This document shows positions 15,503-25,800 of a DNA stretch of 64,000 bases, one piece after another (the stretch's first letter is position 1; each line of letters begins with the position of its first letter). The notes under the pieces are model-generated. The model saw only the letters and a list, made by a program, of their open reading frames with translations, was not told where the DNA came from and searched no databases. The stretch comes from Kluyvera sichuanensis (GTDB taxonomy: Bacteria > Pseudomonadota > Gammaproteobacteria > Enterobacterales > Enterobacteriaceae): positions 1-64,000 of the forward strand of contig NZ_JABBJF010000027.1 in the NCBI RefSeq assembly GCF_014218705.1, given 5' to 3'. Both the position numbers and the translations under genes were made by a program.

Positions 15503-15789
15503 AGCAGCCGCTGACTTTCTTCCTGATGTCGCTGGCGCTCCGGATGGGGCGCACTCTTCACGAATTGCGGGAGACCATGACCGCCAGCGAGCTCAAAATG
15601 TGGATCGAGTTCGACCGCATCAGTCCGATTGGTGACTGGCGCGCCGATGCACAGGCGGCGCAGATCTCCGTTGCAATGCTGAACTCTCAGGGTGGGAAAT
15701 TCACCATTCCTGACGTGATGCTGAAATGGGGTGAGCAGGAAGAAGGCGCTGAAGTCTCTGAACTTGAAGGATGGATATCCAGTCTTTGA
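15496..15789 (+). CDS. Tail assembly chaperone T-like (frameshift extension)
   Basis: The T part of a G-T fusion, 97 codons plus stop from the shift point. It contains LALRMGRTLHELRETMTASE and LKMWIEFDRISPIGDW, the DUF4035/lambda T pattern. No good ribosome site precedes its first ATG (15526), and the frame is continuous with the G frameshift. It should therefore be made only as a fusion (15101-15789). The fusion bridges tape measure and tube subunits. Confidence 0.85.
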   Translation, partial: AVKQPLTFFLMSLALRMGRTLHELRETMTASELKMWIEFDRISPIGDWRADAQAAQISVAMLNSQGGKFTIPDVMLKWGEQEEGAEVSELEGWISSL

Positions 15790-15791
15790 TG

Positions 15792-15812
15792 CCCGCGGCT
15801 GCGGGTTTTTTT
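15792..15812 (+). terminator. Intrinsic terminator before the tape measure gene
   Basis: CCCGC / GCGGG stem with a GGCT loop and seven T, immediately before the tape measure gene. Confidence 0.65.
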
Positions 15813-15823
15813 ATGGGTGAAAT

Positions 15824-18800
15824 ATGGCAACGCTGCGCGAGCTAATCATCAAAATATCGGCGAACTCTTCTTCTTTCCAGTCTGAGATCGCCAGAGCTTC
15901 CCGCATGGGGACCGATTACTACCGCACTATGGAGCAGGGCGGGAAAAAAGCTGCAGCGGCCACGCGTGAAACTCAGCGTTCTTTGGCTGACCTGAACTCT
16001 CAGCTTGCTACCGTGCGATCTTCTGCTGCCGGGCTTGCCGGTGCGTGGGCTGGTGCATTTGCTACGCATCAGCTGATTCAGTTTGCCGACACGTGGAACC
16101 AGTTGAATGGGCGTCTTCGCCTTGCGTCCTCTTCCAGTGAGGATTACGTGCAATCCCAGCGCGTACTGATGGAGATTAGCCAGCGCACCGGAACATCCCT
16201 CGAGGCAAACAGCAACCTGTACAGCAGAATTGCGCAGTCCCTGCGAGATGCCGGTTACGCTTCTGCTGACGTCGCAAAAGTTACGGAAACCGTAGCAACC
16301 TCACTGAAGCTGTCTGGCGCCAGTACCGAAGAGGCGAGTTCTGTTATCACCCAGCTTAGCCAGGCACTTGGCTCAGGCGTTTTGCGAGGCGAAGAATTCA
16401 ACTCCATCATGGAGAACGGCGGCCGCCTGGCGAAACTGCTGGCTGATGGGCTGGGTACCACTGTTGGTGGGCTGCGAAATATGGCCAACAACGGCGAGCT
16501 GACGACCAACAAGATCGTCCCGCTTCTGACCAACGTTGAGATCCTCCGTAAAGAATTCGACACCCTTCCTGCATCCATCAGCGGATCTGCACAGAAAGTG
16601 CAAAATGCCTTCCTTGCATGGGTTGGCGGGGCGAATGATGCTGTCGGCGCATCATCCACGCTTTCTGGCGTGCTGGATGGTCTGGCGAATAACATCGATG
16701 ATGTGGCAAATACAGCCGGTATTCTGGTTGGTGTTGGCCTCGCTCGTTATTTTGGCAATATGGTTGGCAGCGTCGCTCAGTCAACCCGGGCAGTGCTCGC
16801 TAATACGGCCGCCGAGGTCGCACTGGCGCAGGCTCAGGTTCGCGGCGCTCAGGTTAGCGTTGCCGCTGGTCGGCAGGCTGTTTACCGTGCTCAACAGGCG
16901 CGCGCAGCGGCGACGAGCATTGAGGCTCAGATTGTCGCTGAGCGTAATCTTGCTGCAGCTCAGGCATCACTGAATACGGCGCTTGCTGGCAGGGCCTCTG
17001 CAGTTAACAACCTCACCAATACAGCCTCGGTAATGTCACGGCTGGGTAGTGGGGTGTTGGGTATTCTCGGCGGATGGCCCGGTGTGATTATCGGTGCTGG
17101 CGCAGCGATGTATGGTCTTTATCAGCACACCCAGCAGGTGCACCGAGAGGCTGTCGGCTTTGCCAATAATCTGGATGAAATAAACGGCAAGCTGCAGAAA
17201 ATGTCGGTTCTGGGTCTGCGATCCACGGCCGCCGATGCTCGTACATCCTTACAGGCGCAAAAACAGGACCTGGCCGACCTCGACTCTCAGATTGCGAAGG
17301 TGAAAGACAGCCTTAAGGCTGTTGACCAAATACAGCAGGACTACAACCTTCATCCAACGCGGACATTGATCAACACTTTTATGGACCAGGCCGACATCAC
17401 GGCCAAAAACATTGAGCTTACCGATAAGCTGAACCAACTGGAGTACCAGCGCGAACAGGCAGCCTCAAAAGTCGAGCAAACGCAGAAACTGGTAAACAAT
17501 GCCAGCGATCTGGCCACGCAAAAGGCTATCGAACAGGCTGGTGCCGTCTCAATCCTGAAAGGTGCGTATGACCTGCTTAACCGCTCAATGTCAGCAACCG
17601 CTGGAGCCAAGCCGCCACAATATGCCGGGCCCGTCGTTTCACTGGCGAACGCAACACCGCAACAGCAAACCGCACTGGAGCGTTCGCGCCGCAATAACGT
17701 ACTGGCCAGCCTCAGTGGATTAGAAAAACTCCATCAGCAGCACGTCTATGAAGCAGAAGACCTGCAGCTGACGGGGGCGCTTTATACGAAATATATCTAC
17801 AACCAAGATCAGGCATCTAAAAAGGGTGCAGCAGCTGCGGAGGCGAAAAAAACCTCTACCGCCGCCTCAAAAGCACAGAGCAAAGCCGAGCGCGAAGCGG
17901 CCAGTACCGCCGAACAGTATTCCCGAAAAATGGCCGATCTGAGCGTGGCTATCGACGTGCAACGCATCCGGGCGACGGAAGGAGAAAAAGCTTCCGAGCT
18001 TTACGCGGCGTCACACCAGGCAGGCACTAAATGGACCGACGAGCAACGCAAGGCAATCCGCGCACAGGCTGAAGAATTAGCAAAACTGACTCAGGTTGCA
18101 GACGATAACGTTAAAAAAATGCGTGAGCAGGCAGGTGCTCTAAAGGATTTAATGGACGCTGGCAGAAAATTCAGGGATGAGGCGATGCTGACAACCGACA
18201 CAGCAGGCATGAGTGATCGCCAGCGAAGTCGATCCGACGAGACGCAACAGATCGACCGTGTTTTTGCTAAAGCAGGTGGCGACAAAAGCACCCAGGCTGT
18301 GATAGCTCGAAGCGAAGCCCTCGATGCTCTGGATAAGAAATACAAGGCGATAGCAGCAGCTGAAGCGGATTGGATGTCAGGAGTATCACGCGGCTATGCC
18401 AACTGGTTTGATGAAATCAGTGACGTATCCGGCACGGTTTCTGACGGGGTGAAAACTACACTCGACAGCGCGTTTGGTAACGTCACCTCAATGCTCGAAG
18501 GCAATAAAGTTAGCTGGAAATCGTGGGGTATTTCTGTCCTGCAGATCATTGAAAAAGTGGCACTCCAGATGGCGGTGGTCAGCGCGATGGGTGGAGCCTC
18601 TTCCGGTTCTGGCATCTTTGGCTCTCTTATCGGTAGTGTCGGTAGTTTCTTCGGCGGTGGGGCAGGTGCATCAGCCAGTACTGGGACTGCAGTTTCAAAC
18701 TATGGATCGAGCTTCCAGTTTAATGCGAAGGGCGGTGTTTATGACTCGCCATCCCTTAGCGCTTTCAGTAATGGGATCGTCAGAAACCCTACTATGTTCG

Positions 18801-19111
18801 CTTTCGCAAAAGGCGGGGCCGGAATCATGGGCGAGGCTGGGCCGGAGGCAATCATGCCGCTGACCCGCGCGCCGGATGGTTCTCTTGGTGTTCGAACTGT
18901 CGGCGCTGGCGGCGGTCAGTCTGTATCTTCGGCGCCACAGGTTTATATCACCATCGATGGCAACGGCAACACTCAAACTCAAGCCTCACCAGGCCTTGAG
19001 CAATTTGGTGCAGAAGTCGGGAAATTCGTTGATCAGCGATATAAGCAGAATGTAATGCGTGATATCCGCCCCGGCGGTGACATCTGGAACGCAATGAAAG
19101 GAAACCGATAA
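15824..19111 (+). CDS. Tail tape measure protein (lambda H-like)
   Basis: A 1095-residue protein that sets tail length. The N-terminal 200 residues match the lambda H tape measure domain (LRELIIKISANSSSFQSEIA, LNGRLRLASSSSEDYVQSQ, GEEFNSIMENGGRLAKLLA). The middle has long helical Ala/Gln stretches and a membrane-like Gly/Ala segment near 410-430 (LGGWPGVIIGAGAAMYGLY). The C-terminal 200 residues are Gly-rich with GEAGPEAIMPLTRAPDG, a common lambda H C-terminal motif. It is the longest gene of the tail operon after the tip gene. Confidence 0.95.
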   Translation: MATLRELIIKISANSSSFQSEIARASRMGTDYYRTMEQGGKKAAAATRETQRSLADLNSQLATVRSSAAGLAGAWAGAFATHQLIQFADTWNQLNGRLRLASSSSEDYVQSQRVLMEISQRTGTSLEANSNLYSRIAQSLRDAGYASADVAKVTETVATSLKLSGASTEEASSVITQLSQALGSGVLRGEEFNSIMENGGRLAKLLADGLGTTVGGLRNMANNGELTTNKIVPLLTNVEILRKEFDTLPASISGSAQKVQNAFLAWVGGANDAVGASSTLSGVLDGLANNIDDVANTAGILVGVGLARYFGNMVGSVAQSTRAVLANTAAEVALAQAQVRGAQVSVAAGRQAVYRAQQARAAATSIEAQIVAERNLAAAQASLNTALAGRASAVNNLTNTASVMSRLGSGVLGILGGWPGVIIGAGAAMYGLYQHTQQVHREAVGFANNLDEINGKLQKMSVLGLRSTAADARTSLQAQKQDLADLDSQIAKVKDSLKAVDQIQQDYNLHPTRTLINTFMDQADITAKNIELTDKLNQLEYQREQAASKVEQTQKLVNNASDLATQKAIEQAGAVSILKGAYDLLNRSMSATAGAKPPQYAGPVVSLANATPQQQTALERSRRNNVLASLSGLEKLHQQHVYEAEDLQLTGALYTKYIYNQDQASKKGAAAAEAKKTSTAASKAQSKAEREAASTAEQYSRKMADLSVAIDVQRIRATEGEKASELYAASHQAGTKWTDEQRKAIRAQAEELAKLTQVADDNVKKMREQAGALKDLMDAGRKFRDEAMLTTDTAGMSDRQRSRSDETQQIDRVFAKAGGDKSTQAVIARSEALDALDKKYKAIAAAEADWMSGVSRGYANWFDEISDVSGTVSDGVKTTLDSAFGNVTSMLEGNKVSWKSWGISVLQIIEKVALQMAVVSAMGGASSGSGIFGSLIGSVGSFFGGGAGASASTGTAVSNYGSSFQFNAKGGVYDSPSLSAFSNGIVRNPTMFAFAKGGAGIMGEAGPEAIMPLTRAPDGSLGVRTVGAGGGQSVSSAPQVYITIDGNGNTQTQASPGLEQFGAEVGKFVDQRYKQNVMRDIRPGGDIWNAMKGNR

Positions 19112-19113
19112 AT

Positions 19114-19452
19114 ATGGCCATCGAAACTTTCACATGGTGCCCACGGATTAACGCTGAGGCTGATACAAATTTCCGCGTCAGGAAAGCCAAGTTTGGCGAT
19201 GGATATGAGCAGGTTTCAGGGGATGGACTGAACACCAGAACTCAGCAATGGACGCTCAATTTTACTGGCAACGAAACCTACATTTCTGCCATTAAGTCTT
19301 TCCTCGACAGGCATGAAGGAACGAAAGCCTTCCAGTGGAAGCCGCCGCTCGAACCTTTGGGTTTGTATCGTTGCGAAACGTATAAACCCACCGGGCTGGG
19401 CGCGGGAAAATTCAACCTTGAAGCAACATTCATCCAGGCATTTAAACCATGA
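19114..19452 (+). CDS. Minor tail protein M-like
   Basis: A 112-residue tail tip component. The pattern FRVRKAKFGDGYEQVSGDGLN followed by WTLNFTGNETYISAIKSFLD and FQWKPPL is characteristic of the lambda M/DUF2163-adjacent family. It joins the tape measure complex to the tip. It overlaps the L-like gene by four bases. Confidence 0.9.
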   Translation: MAIETFTWCPRINAEADTNFRVRKAKFGDGYEQVSGDGLNTRTQQWTLNFTGNETYISAIKSFLDRHEGTKAFQWKPPLEPLGLYRCETYKPTGLGAGKFNLEATFIQAFKP

Positions 19453-20207
19453 GCTTAAACGCAGATTATCAGAAGCTGGAATCCGGAAACGATGTTCGTC
19501 TGATTGAGGTGGACGGTTCTTCCTTTGGTCTGACAGACGTCCTCCGCTTTCACAATTACAGCATTCCCCACACAGAAGCGGAAATCATCGCCGCTGGTGG
19601 GGATGAGTCCAAGCTTGCGGCAAAACCAGTCTGGTGGCAGGGAAATGAATATGCCGCCTGGCCATATCAACTGGAAGGTCTGGAGAAATCAACCAGTGGG
19701 AGCAATGCAACGCCATCCCTGACGGTAGCGAACATCGAAAGCTCCATTTCTGCCCTGTGTCTTGCGTATGACGATCTGCTGCAGGCGAAAGTCATTATTC
19801 ACGACACAAAAGAGAAATATCTCGATGCCATAAATTTCGCAGACGGCAACCCTACAGCAGACCCGGCTCAGGAAAAGCTGCAGGTCTGGTATATCGACGG
19901 GAAAACGGGCGAGCTTGCCGGTGAAACCGTTGAATTTGTTCTGTCCAGCCCGATGGACCTGCAGGGGCAAATGATCCCGACGCGACAGCTTTATTCCCTG
20001 TGTACCTGGTGCATCCGGAATAAATATCGTACCGGCGACGGCTGCGACTATGCCGGCAATCACTATTTCGACAAAAACAACAACCCGGTAAGCGATCCGT
20101 CGCTGGATGAATGCAACGGCACGCTGACGGCCTGCAAACTCCGATTCGGCGAAAATAACGAACTCTCGTTTGGTGGCTTCCCGGGCACGTCTTTGATCAG
20201 GAGTTGA
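19449..20207 (+). CDS. Minor tail protein L-like
   Basis: A 252-residue tail tip protein. The family contains an iron-sulfur cluster; four cysteines in the C-terminal half (LCTWCIRNKYRTGDGCDYAG, then a later C) fit the lambda L pattern. The N-terminus is DYQKLESGNDVRLIEVDGSS. It is part of the M-L-K-I series in lambda order. Confidence 0.92.
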   Translation: MSLNADYQKLESGNDVRLIEVDGSSFGLTDVLRFHNYSIPHTEAEIIAAGGDESKLAAKPVWWQGNEYAAWPYQLEGLEKSTSGSNATPSLTVANIESSISALCLAYDDLLQAKVIIHDTKEKYLDAINFADGNPTADPAQEKLQVWYIDGKTGELAGETVEFVLSSPMDLQGQMIPTRQLYSLCTWCIRNKYRTGDGCDYAGNHYFDKNNNPVSDPSLDECNGTLTACKLRFGENNELSFGGFPGTSLIRS

Positions 20208-20208
20208 T

Positions 20209-20919
20209 ATGCGTCAGAAAACCATCGATGCGATTATGGCGCATGCTGCAGCTGAATATCCTCGCGAGTGTTGCGGCGTAGTAGCGCAGAAAAGCCGTGT
20301 TGAACGTTATTTCCCGTGCCGGAATCTTGCCGCGGCGCCGGAGGACAATTTTGTCCTTTGCCCCGAAGACTATGCAACTGCTGAAGACTGGGGAACGGTG
20401 ATCGCCATCGCTCACAGTCACCCTGACGCCACGACGCAACCGAGCGAACTGGATAAAGCGCAATGTGACGCAACGCTTTTACCCTGGCATATTGTGAGTT
20501 GGCCAGAGGGGGATTTACGCACCATCCAACCGCGTGGGGAACTGCCGCTGCTGGAGCGTCCGTTTGTGCTCGGACATTTCGATTGCTGGGGGCTGGTGAT
20601 GAGTTATTTCCGGCAGACGCATGGCATTGAGCTGACCGATTACCGCGTGGATTATCCCTGGTGGGAAGACCAGTACCCGGAGAACTTTTACCGTGATTGC
20701 TGGTATGAATGCGGATTCCGCGAGTTTAGCGGGCCACCGAAACCCGGCGATATGGTGATCATGCAGGTCCAAGCCAATAAGTGGAACCATGCTGGTATCC
20801 TGCTGGATGGAAACATGCTGCTGCACCACCTGTACGGTCACCTAAGTCAGCGCGTGCCGTATGGTGGCTACTGGCAGGAACGAACGATGAAGATTCTCCG
20901 TTACAAATCTCTGTGCTAA
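20209..20919 (+). CDS. Tail assembly protein K-like (JAMM + NlpC/P60)
   Basis: A 236-residue two-domain hydrolase. The N-terminal JAMM/Mov34 domain has AHSHPDATTQPSELD (metal-binding HxH...D, near 70-83). The C-terminal NlpC/P60 domain has catalytic Cys in HFDCWGLV (about 127) and His in NHAGILLDG. Lambda gpK of this type is needed for tail tip assembly and may cleave peptidoglycan during entry. In lambda the next gene is I; here two lipoprotein genes are inserted between them. Confidence 0.93.
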   Translation: MRQKTIDAIMAHAAAEYPRECCGVVAQKSRVERYFPCRNLAAAPEDNFVLCPEDYATAEDWGTVIAIAHSHPDATTQPSELDKAQCDATLLPWHIVSWPEGDLRTIQPRGELPLLERPFVLGHFDCWGLVMSYFRQTHGIELTDYRVDYPWWEDQYPENFYRDCWYECGFREFSGPPKPGDMVIMQVQANKWNHAGILLDGNMLLHHLYGHLSQRVPYGGYWQERTMKILRYKSLC

Positions 20920-20951
20920 CCTTTTGTAAAACGAAAAAAGGGGTTAGGGAT

Positions 20952-21299
20952 ATGAGGAAATTTCTTTCGATATTGGCGTGTAGCCTGATTATTGTTGGTT
21001 GCTCACCTTCGGAAAAGGATTTTATTGACATGGGGGAGTCCTTAGTTAAAGACACCCTCAAAGATCCGGATAGCGCTAAATTTGAATCATTCTTCCGTGA
21101 TTTCGGTGAAAATACTGGATATGTTTGCGGTTATGTGAATGCTAAAAATTCATACGGCGCATACACGGGTAAAAAACCATATTATGTGCGGATTGAGGTC
21201 AAAGATGGAAAGGTCAATAATCATGGACCAATCATCATTATTAATGACCAAGACCAAAAGAAAATTGATTCTTATGAGTCAATCTGTCAAAAGGACTGA
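20952..21299 (+). CDS. Moron lipoprotein A, unknown
   Basis: A 115-residue lipoprotein with signal peptide RKFLSILACSLIIVGC and lipid-acceptor Cys at 17. The mature part has KDTLKDPDSAKFESFF and VCGYVNAKNSYGAYTG, a pattern common to small enterobacterial and phage lipoproteins of unknown role. AGGGGTTAGGGAT precedes the ATG. The AT-rich composition differs sharply from the tail genes around it, so it is a likely moron. Prophage lipoproteins often block superinfection or alter the envelope; that role is not demonstrated here. Confidence 0.75.
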   Translation: MRKFLSILACSLIIVGCSPSEKDFIDMGESLVKDTLKDPDSAKFESFFRDFGENTGYVCGYVNAKNSYGAYTGKKPYYVRIEVKDGKVNNHGPIIIINDQDQKKIDSYESICQKD

Positions 21300-21305
21300 T
21301 GTGCG

Positions 21306-21641
21306 ATGAAAAAGATTATCCTCTCAATTTTTATCTTCCTGCAGATGGGGTGTTCTGTTTCCTCACTGGAAGAACAAAAACCTATTCTATCAGAGCATTC
21401 AACAAAAACTATTGATGAGGTTAACCGTTGCCTTGCTCCTAAATGGGTAGAGCTACGATATTCAAGCTCCAGCATACCCACTGAGTCAGGATACAAAATC
21501 ACAGCATCAGACGATATATTCGGGGCTCTTTCAGTAGTGAATATCGATAAATCAGAAGCAGGCGGAAGCGATGTAAAAGTTTACGCCGTCGCAAAGGGAT
21601 GGAGCGATCACTGGGCCACGGCTGCCAGATCATGCCTTTGA
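21306..21641 (+). CDS. Moron lipoprotein B, unknown
   Basis: A 111-residue lipoprotein: KKIILSIFIFLQMGCS signal with Cys at 16. The mature domain contains EVNRCLAPKWVELRYSSSSI and VVNIDKSEAGGSDVKVYAVAKGW, with a C-terminal Cys. It is six bases downstream of lipoprotein A and is also AT-rich, so the two form a unit. An intrinsic terminator follows before tail gene I. Not recognised beyond a phage lipoprotein type. Confidence 0.72.
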   Translation: MKKIILSIFIFLQMGCSVSSLEEQKPILSEHSTKTIDEVNRCLAPKWVELRYSSSSIPTESGYKITASDDIFGALSVVNIDKSEAGGSDVKVYAVAKGWSDHWATAARSCL

Positions 21642-21660
21642 AAAGTTAAAAATAAGCTAA

Positions 21661-21683
21661 GCCACCTTCGAGTGGCTTTTTTT
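21661..21683 (+). terminator. Intrinsic terminator after the moron pair
   Basis: GCCAC(C)TTCG(A)GTGGC stem with seven T. The same gccaccttcg-gtggc design recurs at 22805, before the tip gene. Confidence 0.75.
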
Positions 21684-21696
21684 ATGGAGAAAGAAA

Positions 21697-22296
21697 ATGT
21701 CAGAGGTAATGACCCGAATTGAACTTGGCGGTGTTTTGGGTAAAACCTACGGAAAGGTTCACCATCGATTAATACGCACAACGGCTGAGGCGATCAATTC
21801 TCTTACAAAAACTATAAACGGGCTGGAGAAATTCCTGATCACCAGCAAAGCAAGGGGCCTGACTTACGCCGTCTTTAAAGATAAAAAAAATATCGGAAAG
21901 GATGATTTTGGTTTTCCGGTAACTGGTGAAGTTATTCGAATTGTACCTGTTGTAATAGGAAGTAAAAAAGCCGGGGTATTACAAACAATTCTTGGCGCTG
22001 TTCTCGTCGTCGTTGGTGTAGCGATTGGCTATTTTACAGGTGGCACTCTATCAGCGGTGGGGTATGGGGCTGCAAAATTCGGTGCAGCCATGATGCTGGG
22101 AGGCGTTGTCCAGATGTTATCACCTCAACCGGCAGGTCTGGCCAGCAAACAAAGCGCAGATAACCGTGCATCGTATGCGTTCGGCGGGGTGACAAATACC
22201 GCGGCGCAAGGCTACCCGGTACCGCTTCTCTACGGTCGCCGTCGAATCGGTGGCGCGATTGTGTCGGCGGGAATATATGTTGAAGACAAACAGTAA
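21697..22296 (+). CDS. Tail assembly protein I-like
   Basis: A 199-residue protein of the lambda I family. It has the ubiquitin-like N-terminal part (TRIELGGVLGKTYGKVHH), a hydrophobic Gly-rich helix (TILGAVLVVVGVAIGYFTGG, about 105-125) and the end PVPLLYGRRRIGGAIVSAGIY, which is typical. It acts in tail tip assembly with K and J. Confidence 0.92.
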   Translation: MSEVMTRIELGGVLGKTYGKVHHRLIRTTAEAINSLTKTINGLEKFLITSKARGLTYAVFKDKKNIGKDDFGFPVTGEVIRIVPVVIGSKKAGVLQTILGAVLVVVGVAIGYFTGGTLSAVGYGAAKFGAAMMLGGVVQMLSPQPAGLASKQSADNRASYAFGGVTNTAAQGYPVPLLYGRRRIGGAIVSAGIYVEDKQ

Positions 22297-22317
22297 GCCG
22301 AAAGGTGGGAGATAGTT

Positions 22318-22473
22318 ATGACTTTAGAACAACGAATTGAAGCACTCGAAAAAGAAATTAAAGATATTACTGAGCGACACAAACTAGAGGATAAGGAATT
22401 ACAGAGAGTAAAAGCGGCAGTATCTCATGCCGCTAAAAAAGGAATTGAAGATTTACTTGCCAAGCAAACGTAA
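22318..22473 (+). CDS. Small coiled-coil protein (51 aa), unknown
   Basis: A 51-residue, highly charged helical protein (LEQRIEALEKEIKDITERHK) with heptad character, ending HAAKKGIEDLLAKQT. GTGGGAGATAG precedes the ATG. It sits between tail genes I and J and converges on a minus-strand gene, overlapping its 3' end by 21 bases. Low GC suggests a moron. Function unknown. Confidence 0.6.
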   Translation: MTLEQRIEALEKEIKDITERHKLEDKELQRVKAAVSHAAKKGIEDLLAKQT

Positions 22474-22671
22474 TGACTCTTCAAGGATTTTGGCTACTGC
22501 ACTATTAGCGCCAAATTTATTGATATTACTTTTAATATCATTTTCGATTTGCTTTATTTCGTTAGTGTGCATTTTTTGAATCAAGATTTTGACTAGGTAT
22601 TCAGCCCCACCCATTCGATCTTGAAGTATCTGCACGTCTTCTTTTAACTTATCAATATCTTGATTTGACAT
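22453..22671 (-). CDS. Antisense-oriented small helical protein (72 aa), unknown
   Basis: Read against all neighbouring late genes. It is helical and charged (QDIDKLKEDVQILQDRMGGA, then KILIQKMHTNEIKQIENDIK). On its strand AAAGGATAAATGGA precedes the ATG, an acceptable ribosome site. Its AT-richness matches the coiled-coil gene it meets tail to tail. A lysogenic-expression moron is possible; no family is recognised. Confidence 0.55.
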   Translation of the reverse strand: MSNQDIDKLKEDVQILQDRMGGAEYLVKILIQKMHTNEIKQIENDIKSNINKFGANSAVAKILEESLRLLGK

Positions 22672-22804
22672 TCCATTTATCCTTTGCAGAGGTATACAGC
22701 CATCCCTCTGGAAATATTGGTGCGCCAGTGTCCCACCACTGGCGAGCTGACCTCACACATTAACCAGGGTTAACAGTTAGCAACATCCTGATATTCAAAC
22801 AGTA

Positions 22805-22826
22805 GCCACCTTCGGGTGGCTTTTTT
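22805..22826 (+). terminator. Intrinsic terminator before the tip gene
   Basis: GCCACC / GGTGGC stem with a TTCG loop and six T, a near copy of the one at 21661. Confidence 0.7.
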
Positions 22827-22837
22827 ATGGGCGCAAT

Positions 22838-25800
22838 ATGGCTACAGAAAAAGTGTTAAAGGGCCGCAAGGGCGGCAGCTCAAGTTCCCGAACCCCAACC
22901 GAACAGCCTGATGATCTGCAATCTGTAGCGAAGGCAAAAATCCTCGTTGCGCTTGGGGAAGGGGAGTTTGCAGGGCAGCTAACCGGCAAAGATATCTACC
23001 TGGACGGAACGGCCCTGGAGAATGCCGACGGCTCCCAAAACTTCAGCGGCGTGACGTGGGAGTTTCGCGCAGGAACACAGGCGCAAAAATATATTCAGGG
23101 TATTCCCGGTACAGAAAACGAGATCAGCGTGGGAACTGAGGTTTCAAGCGCTACAGCCTGGACGCGCACGTTTACCAATACGCAACTTTCAGCAGTTCGT
23201 CTGCGTCTGAAATGGCCCTCGCTTTTCAAACAGGAGGACAACGGCGACCTGGTGGGATACACGATAAATTACGCCATCGACCTGCAGACGGACGGCGGCA
23301 CATGGAAAACAGTTCTAAGTACTCGTGTATCAGGGAAAACCACCACGGGCTATGAACGGAGTCATCGTATTGATTTGCCGCAGGAGGGCAGCACCTGGAC
23401 AATCAGGCTGCGTAAGATTACTTCTGACGCCAACAGCGCGAAGATTGGCGATACGATGACGTTGCAGAGTTTTACTGAGGTGATTGACGCCAAGTTACGC
23501 TATCCCAACACAGCGCTACTCTACATCGAATTTGACTCCAGCCAGTTTAATGGTTCTATTCCGCAGATTTCCTGCGAACCGCGCGGGCGTGTAATTCGCG
23601 TTCCTGATACCTACGACCCTGAAAACCGTATCTATAGCGGGACATGGACCGGCGCATTTAAGTGGGCGTGGACAGATAACCCAGCGTGGATTTTTTACGA
23701 CCTGGTTGTTTCTGACCGGTTCGGTCTTGGGCATCGTTTGACTGCTGCAAACATTGATAAATGGACACTTTATCAGGTTGCTCAGTATTGCGATCAGATG
23801 GTGCCAGACGGCAAAGGGGGCAACGGTACCGAACCACGCTATACCTGCAACGTGTACATTCAGGACCGGAATGACGCTTACACTGTCCTGCGGGATTTTG
23901 CTGCTATTTTCCGTGGCATGACCTACTGGGGGGGTGATCAGATCGTGGCACTGGCTGATATGCCGCGCGATGTGGATTACAGCTATACCCGCGCCAACGT
24001 TGTTGGCGGTCGCTTTACCTATTCGAGCAGCACCACGAAAAGTCGCTACACCACCGCGCTGGTGTCATGGTCCGATCCCGGTAACGCCTATGCAGACGCG
24101 ATGGAACCGGTATTTGAGCAGGCTCTGGTGGCGCGTTACGGATTCAATCAGCTGGAAATGACAGCCATCGGTTGCACCCGGCAGTCAGAGGCGAACCGAA
24201 AGGGGCGCTGGGGTATTCTCACCAACAACAAGGATCGTGTTGTTTCGTTTGATGTCGGGCTGGACGGAAACATTCCGCAGCCGGGGTACATCATCGCGGT
24301 CGCTGATGAGCTGCTTTCCGGAAAGGTGACCGGTGGGCGTGTCCGTTCGGTAAATGGTCGTGTCATTGAGCTTGACCGGGTTGCTGATGCTGTTGCTGGC
24401 AACCGTCTGATTCTCAACCTGCCATCCGGTGCGGCACAGAGCCGGACGATTCAGGCCATAAACAACAACACGGTAACCGTCACAACGGCATTCAGCGAGA
24501 CGCCAGAGGCGGAATGTGTGTGGGTTGTCGAATCGGACGAACTCTATGCCCAGCAATACCGGGTTGTCAGTGTCGCCGATAATAACGACGGCACATTTAC
24601 GATCTCCGGCGCGGCCCATGACCCGGATAAGTATGCCCGGATCGATACTGGCGCCATTATTGACCAGCGGCCTGTCAGCGTCATTCCACCTAGCAACCAG
24701 TCAGCGCCTGATGATATTGCCATCGGGAGTTATTCCGTTGTGCAGCAGGGCATCAGTGTCGAAACGCTGCGCGCGACCTGGTCGGTTGTGGATAACGCTA
24801 TCGCCTATGAAGCACAGTGGCGCCGTGATGATGGCAACTGGGTTAACGTGCCTCGCAGTTCGACAACCAGTTTTGAGGTTGAATCTATCTATGCCGGCCG
24901 ATACCTGGTCCGCGTTCGCGCAATCAATGCGGCGGAAATATCGTCCGGGTGGGGATACTCGAAAGAGGTCACGCTGACCGGCAAAGTGGGCAACCCACCA
25001 AAGCCTGTCGGATTTGTGGCGACCGGCATCAACTGGGGGATTCAGCTGAACTGGGGATTCCAGGCAAATACTGCCGATACGCTGAAAACCGAAATTCAGT
25101 ACACTCCCAACTCTGATCAGTCTGATCCGTTGCTGCTGTGCGATGTGCCATATCCATCATCAGAATACATCCAGCTCGGGCTCAAAGCGGGGCAGATGTT
25201 CTGGTACCGCGCGCAGCTAGTAGATAAGAGCGGAAATGAGTCCGGGTGGACTGGCTGGAGCCGGGGGATGGCGAACGATAACCCCTCCGACTATCTGGGG
25301 GACATAACCGACGGCCTGCTAACCTCGGAAGATGGGCAGCGCCTTACAGAAAGTGTTGAGGGTAGCCTTGAAGCAAACTGGCAGAACGCGCTGGCAGGCG
25401 GAAGCATTTTGCATAGCCAGTTTGCACAGCTTGGTCCGGTACGCGCCGAGATTTTGCAAGTAGCGACCACTGTGGCGAAAGTCGACGAAGCCATGGCTGA
25501 ACTAGGCACCGACCTGAAGGCACAGGTAGCAGCCAACACGGCGGCAATTTCTGACAAATTGACCGCCATGGTTGACTCGGACGGCGCCAGCGCTATCCAC
25601 ACGCTTCGTGTCGGTGTGAAATTCAACGGACAGGAAATTAACGCGGGTATGTCGATTGCGGCAATCGCTCAGCCCGGCAAGCCACCCGTCGCTCGTGTTG
25701 CGTTTAACGCAGAAGAGTTCGTACTGCTCTCAGGCAGCGATGACAAGCTATTCTCACCGTTTGCGGTGAAGGGTGGGCAGGCGTTTATTACCGATGCGTT

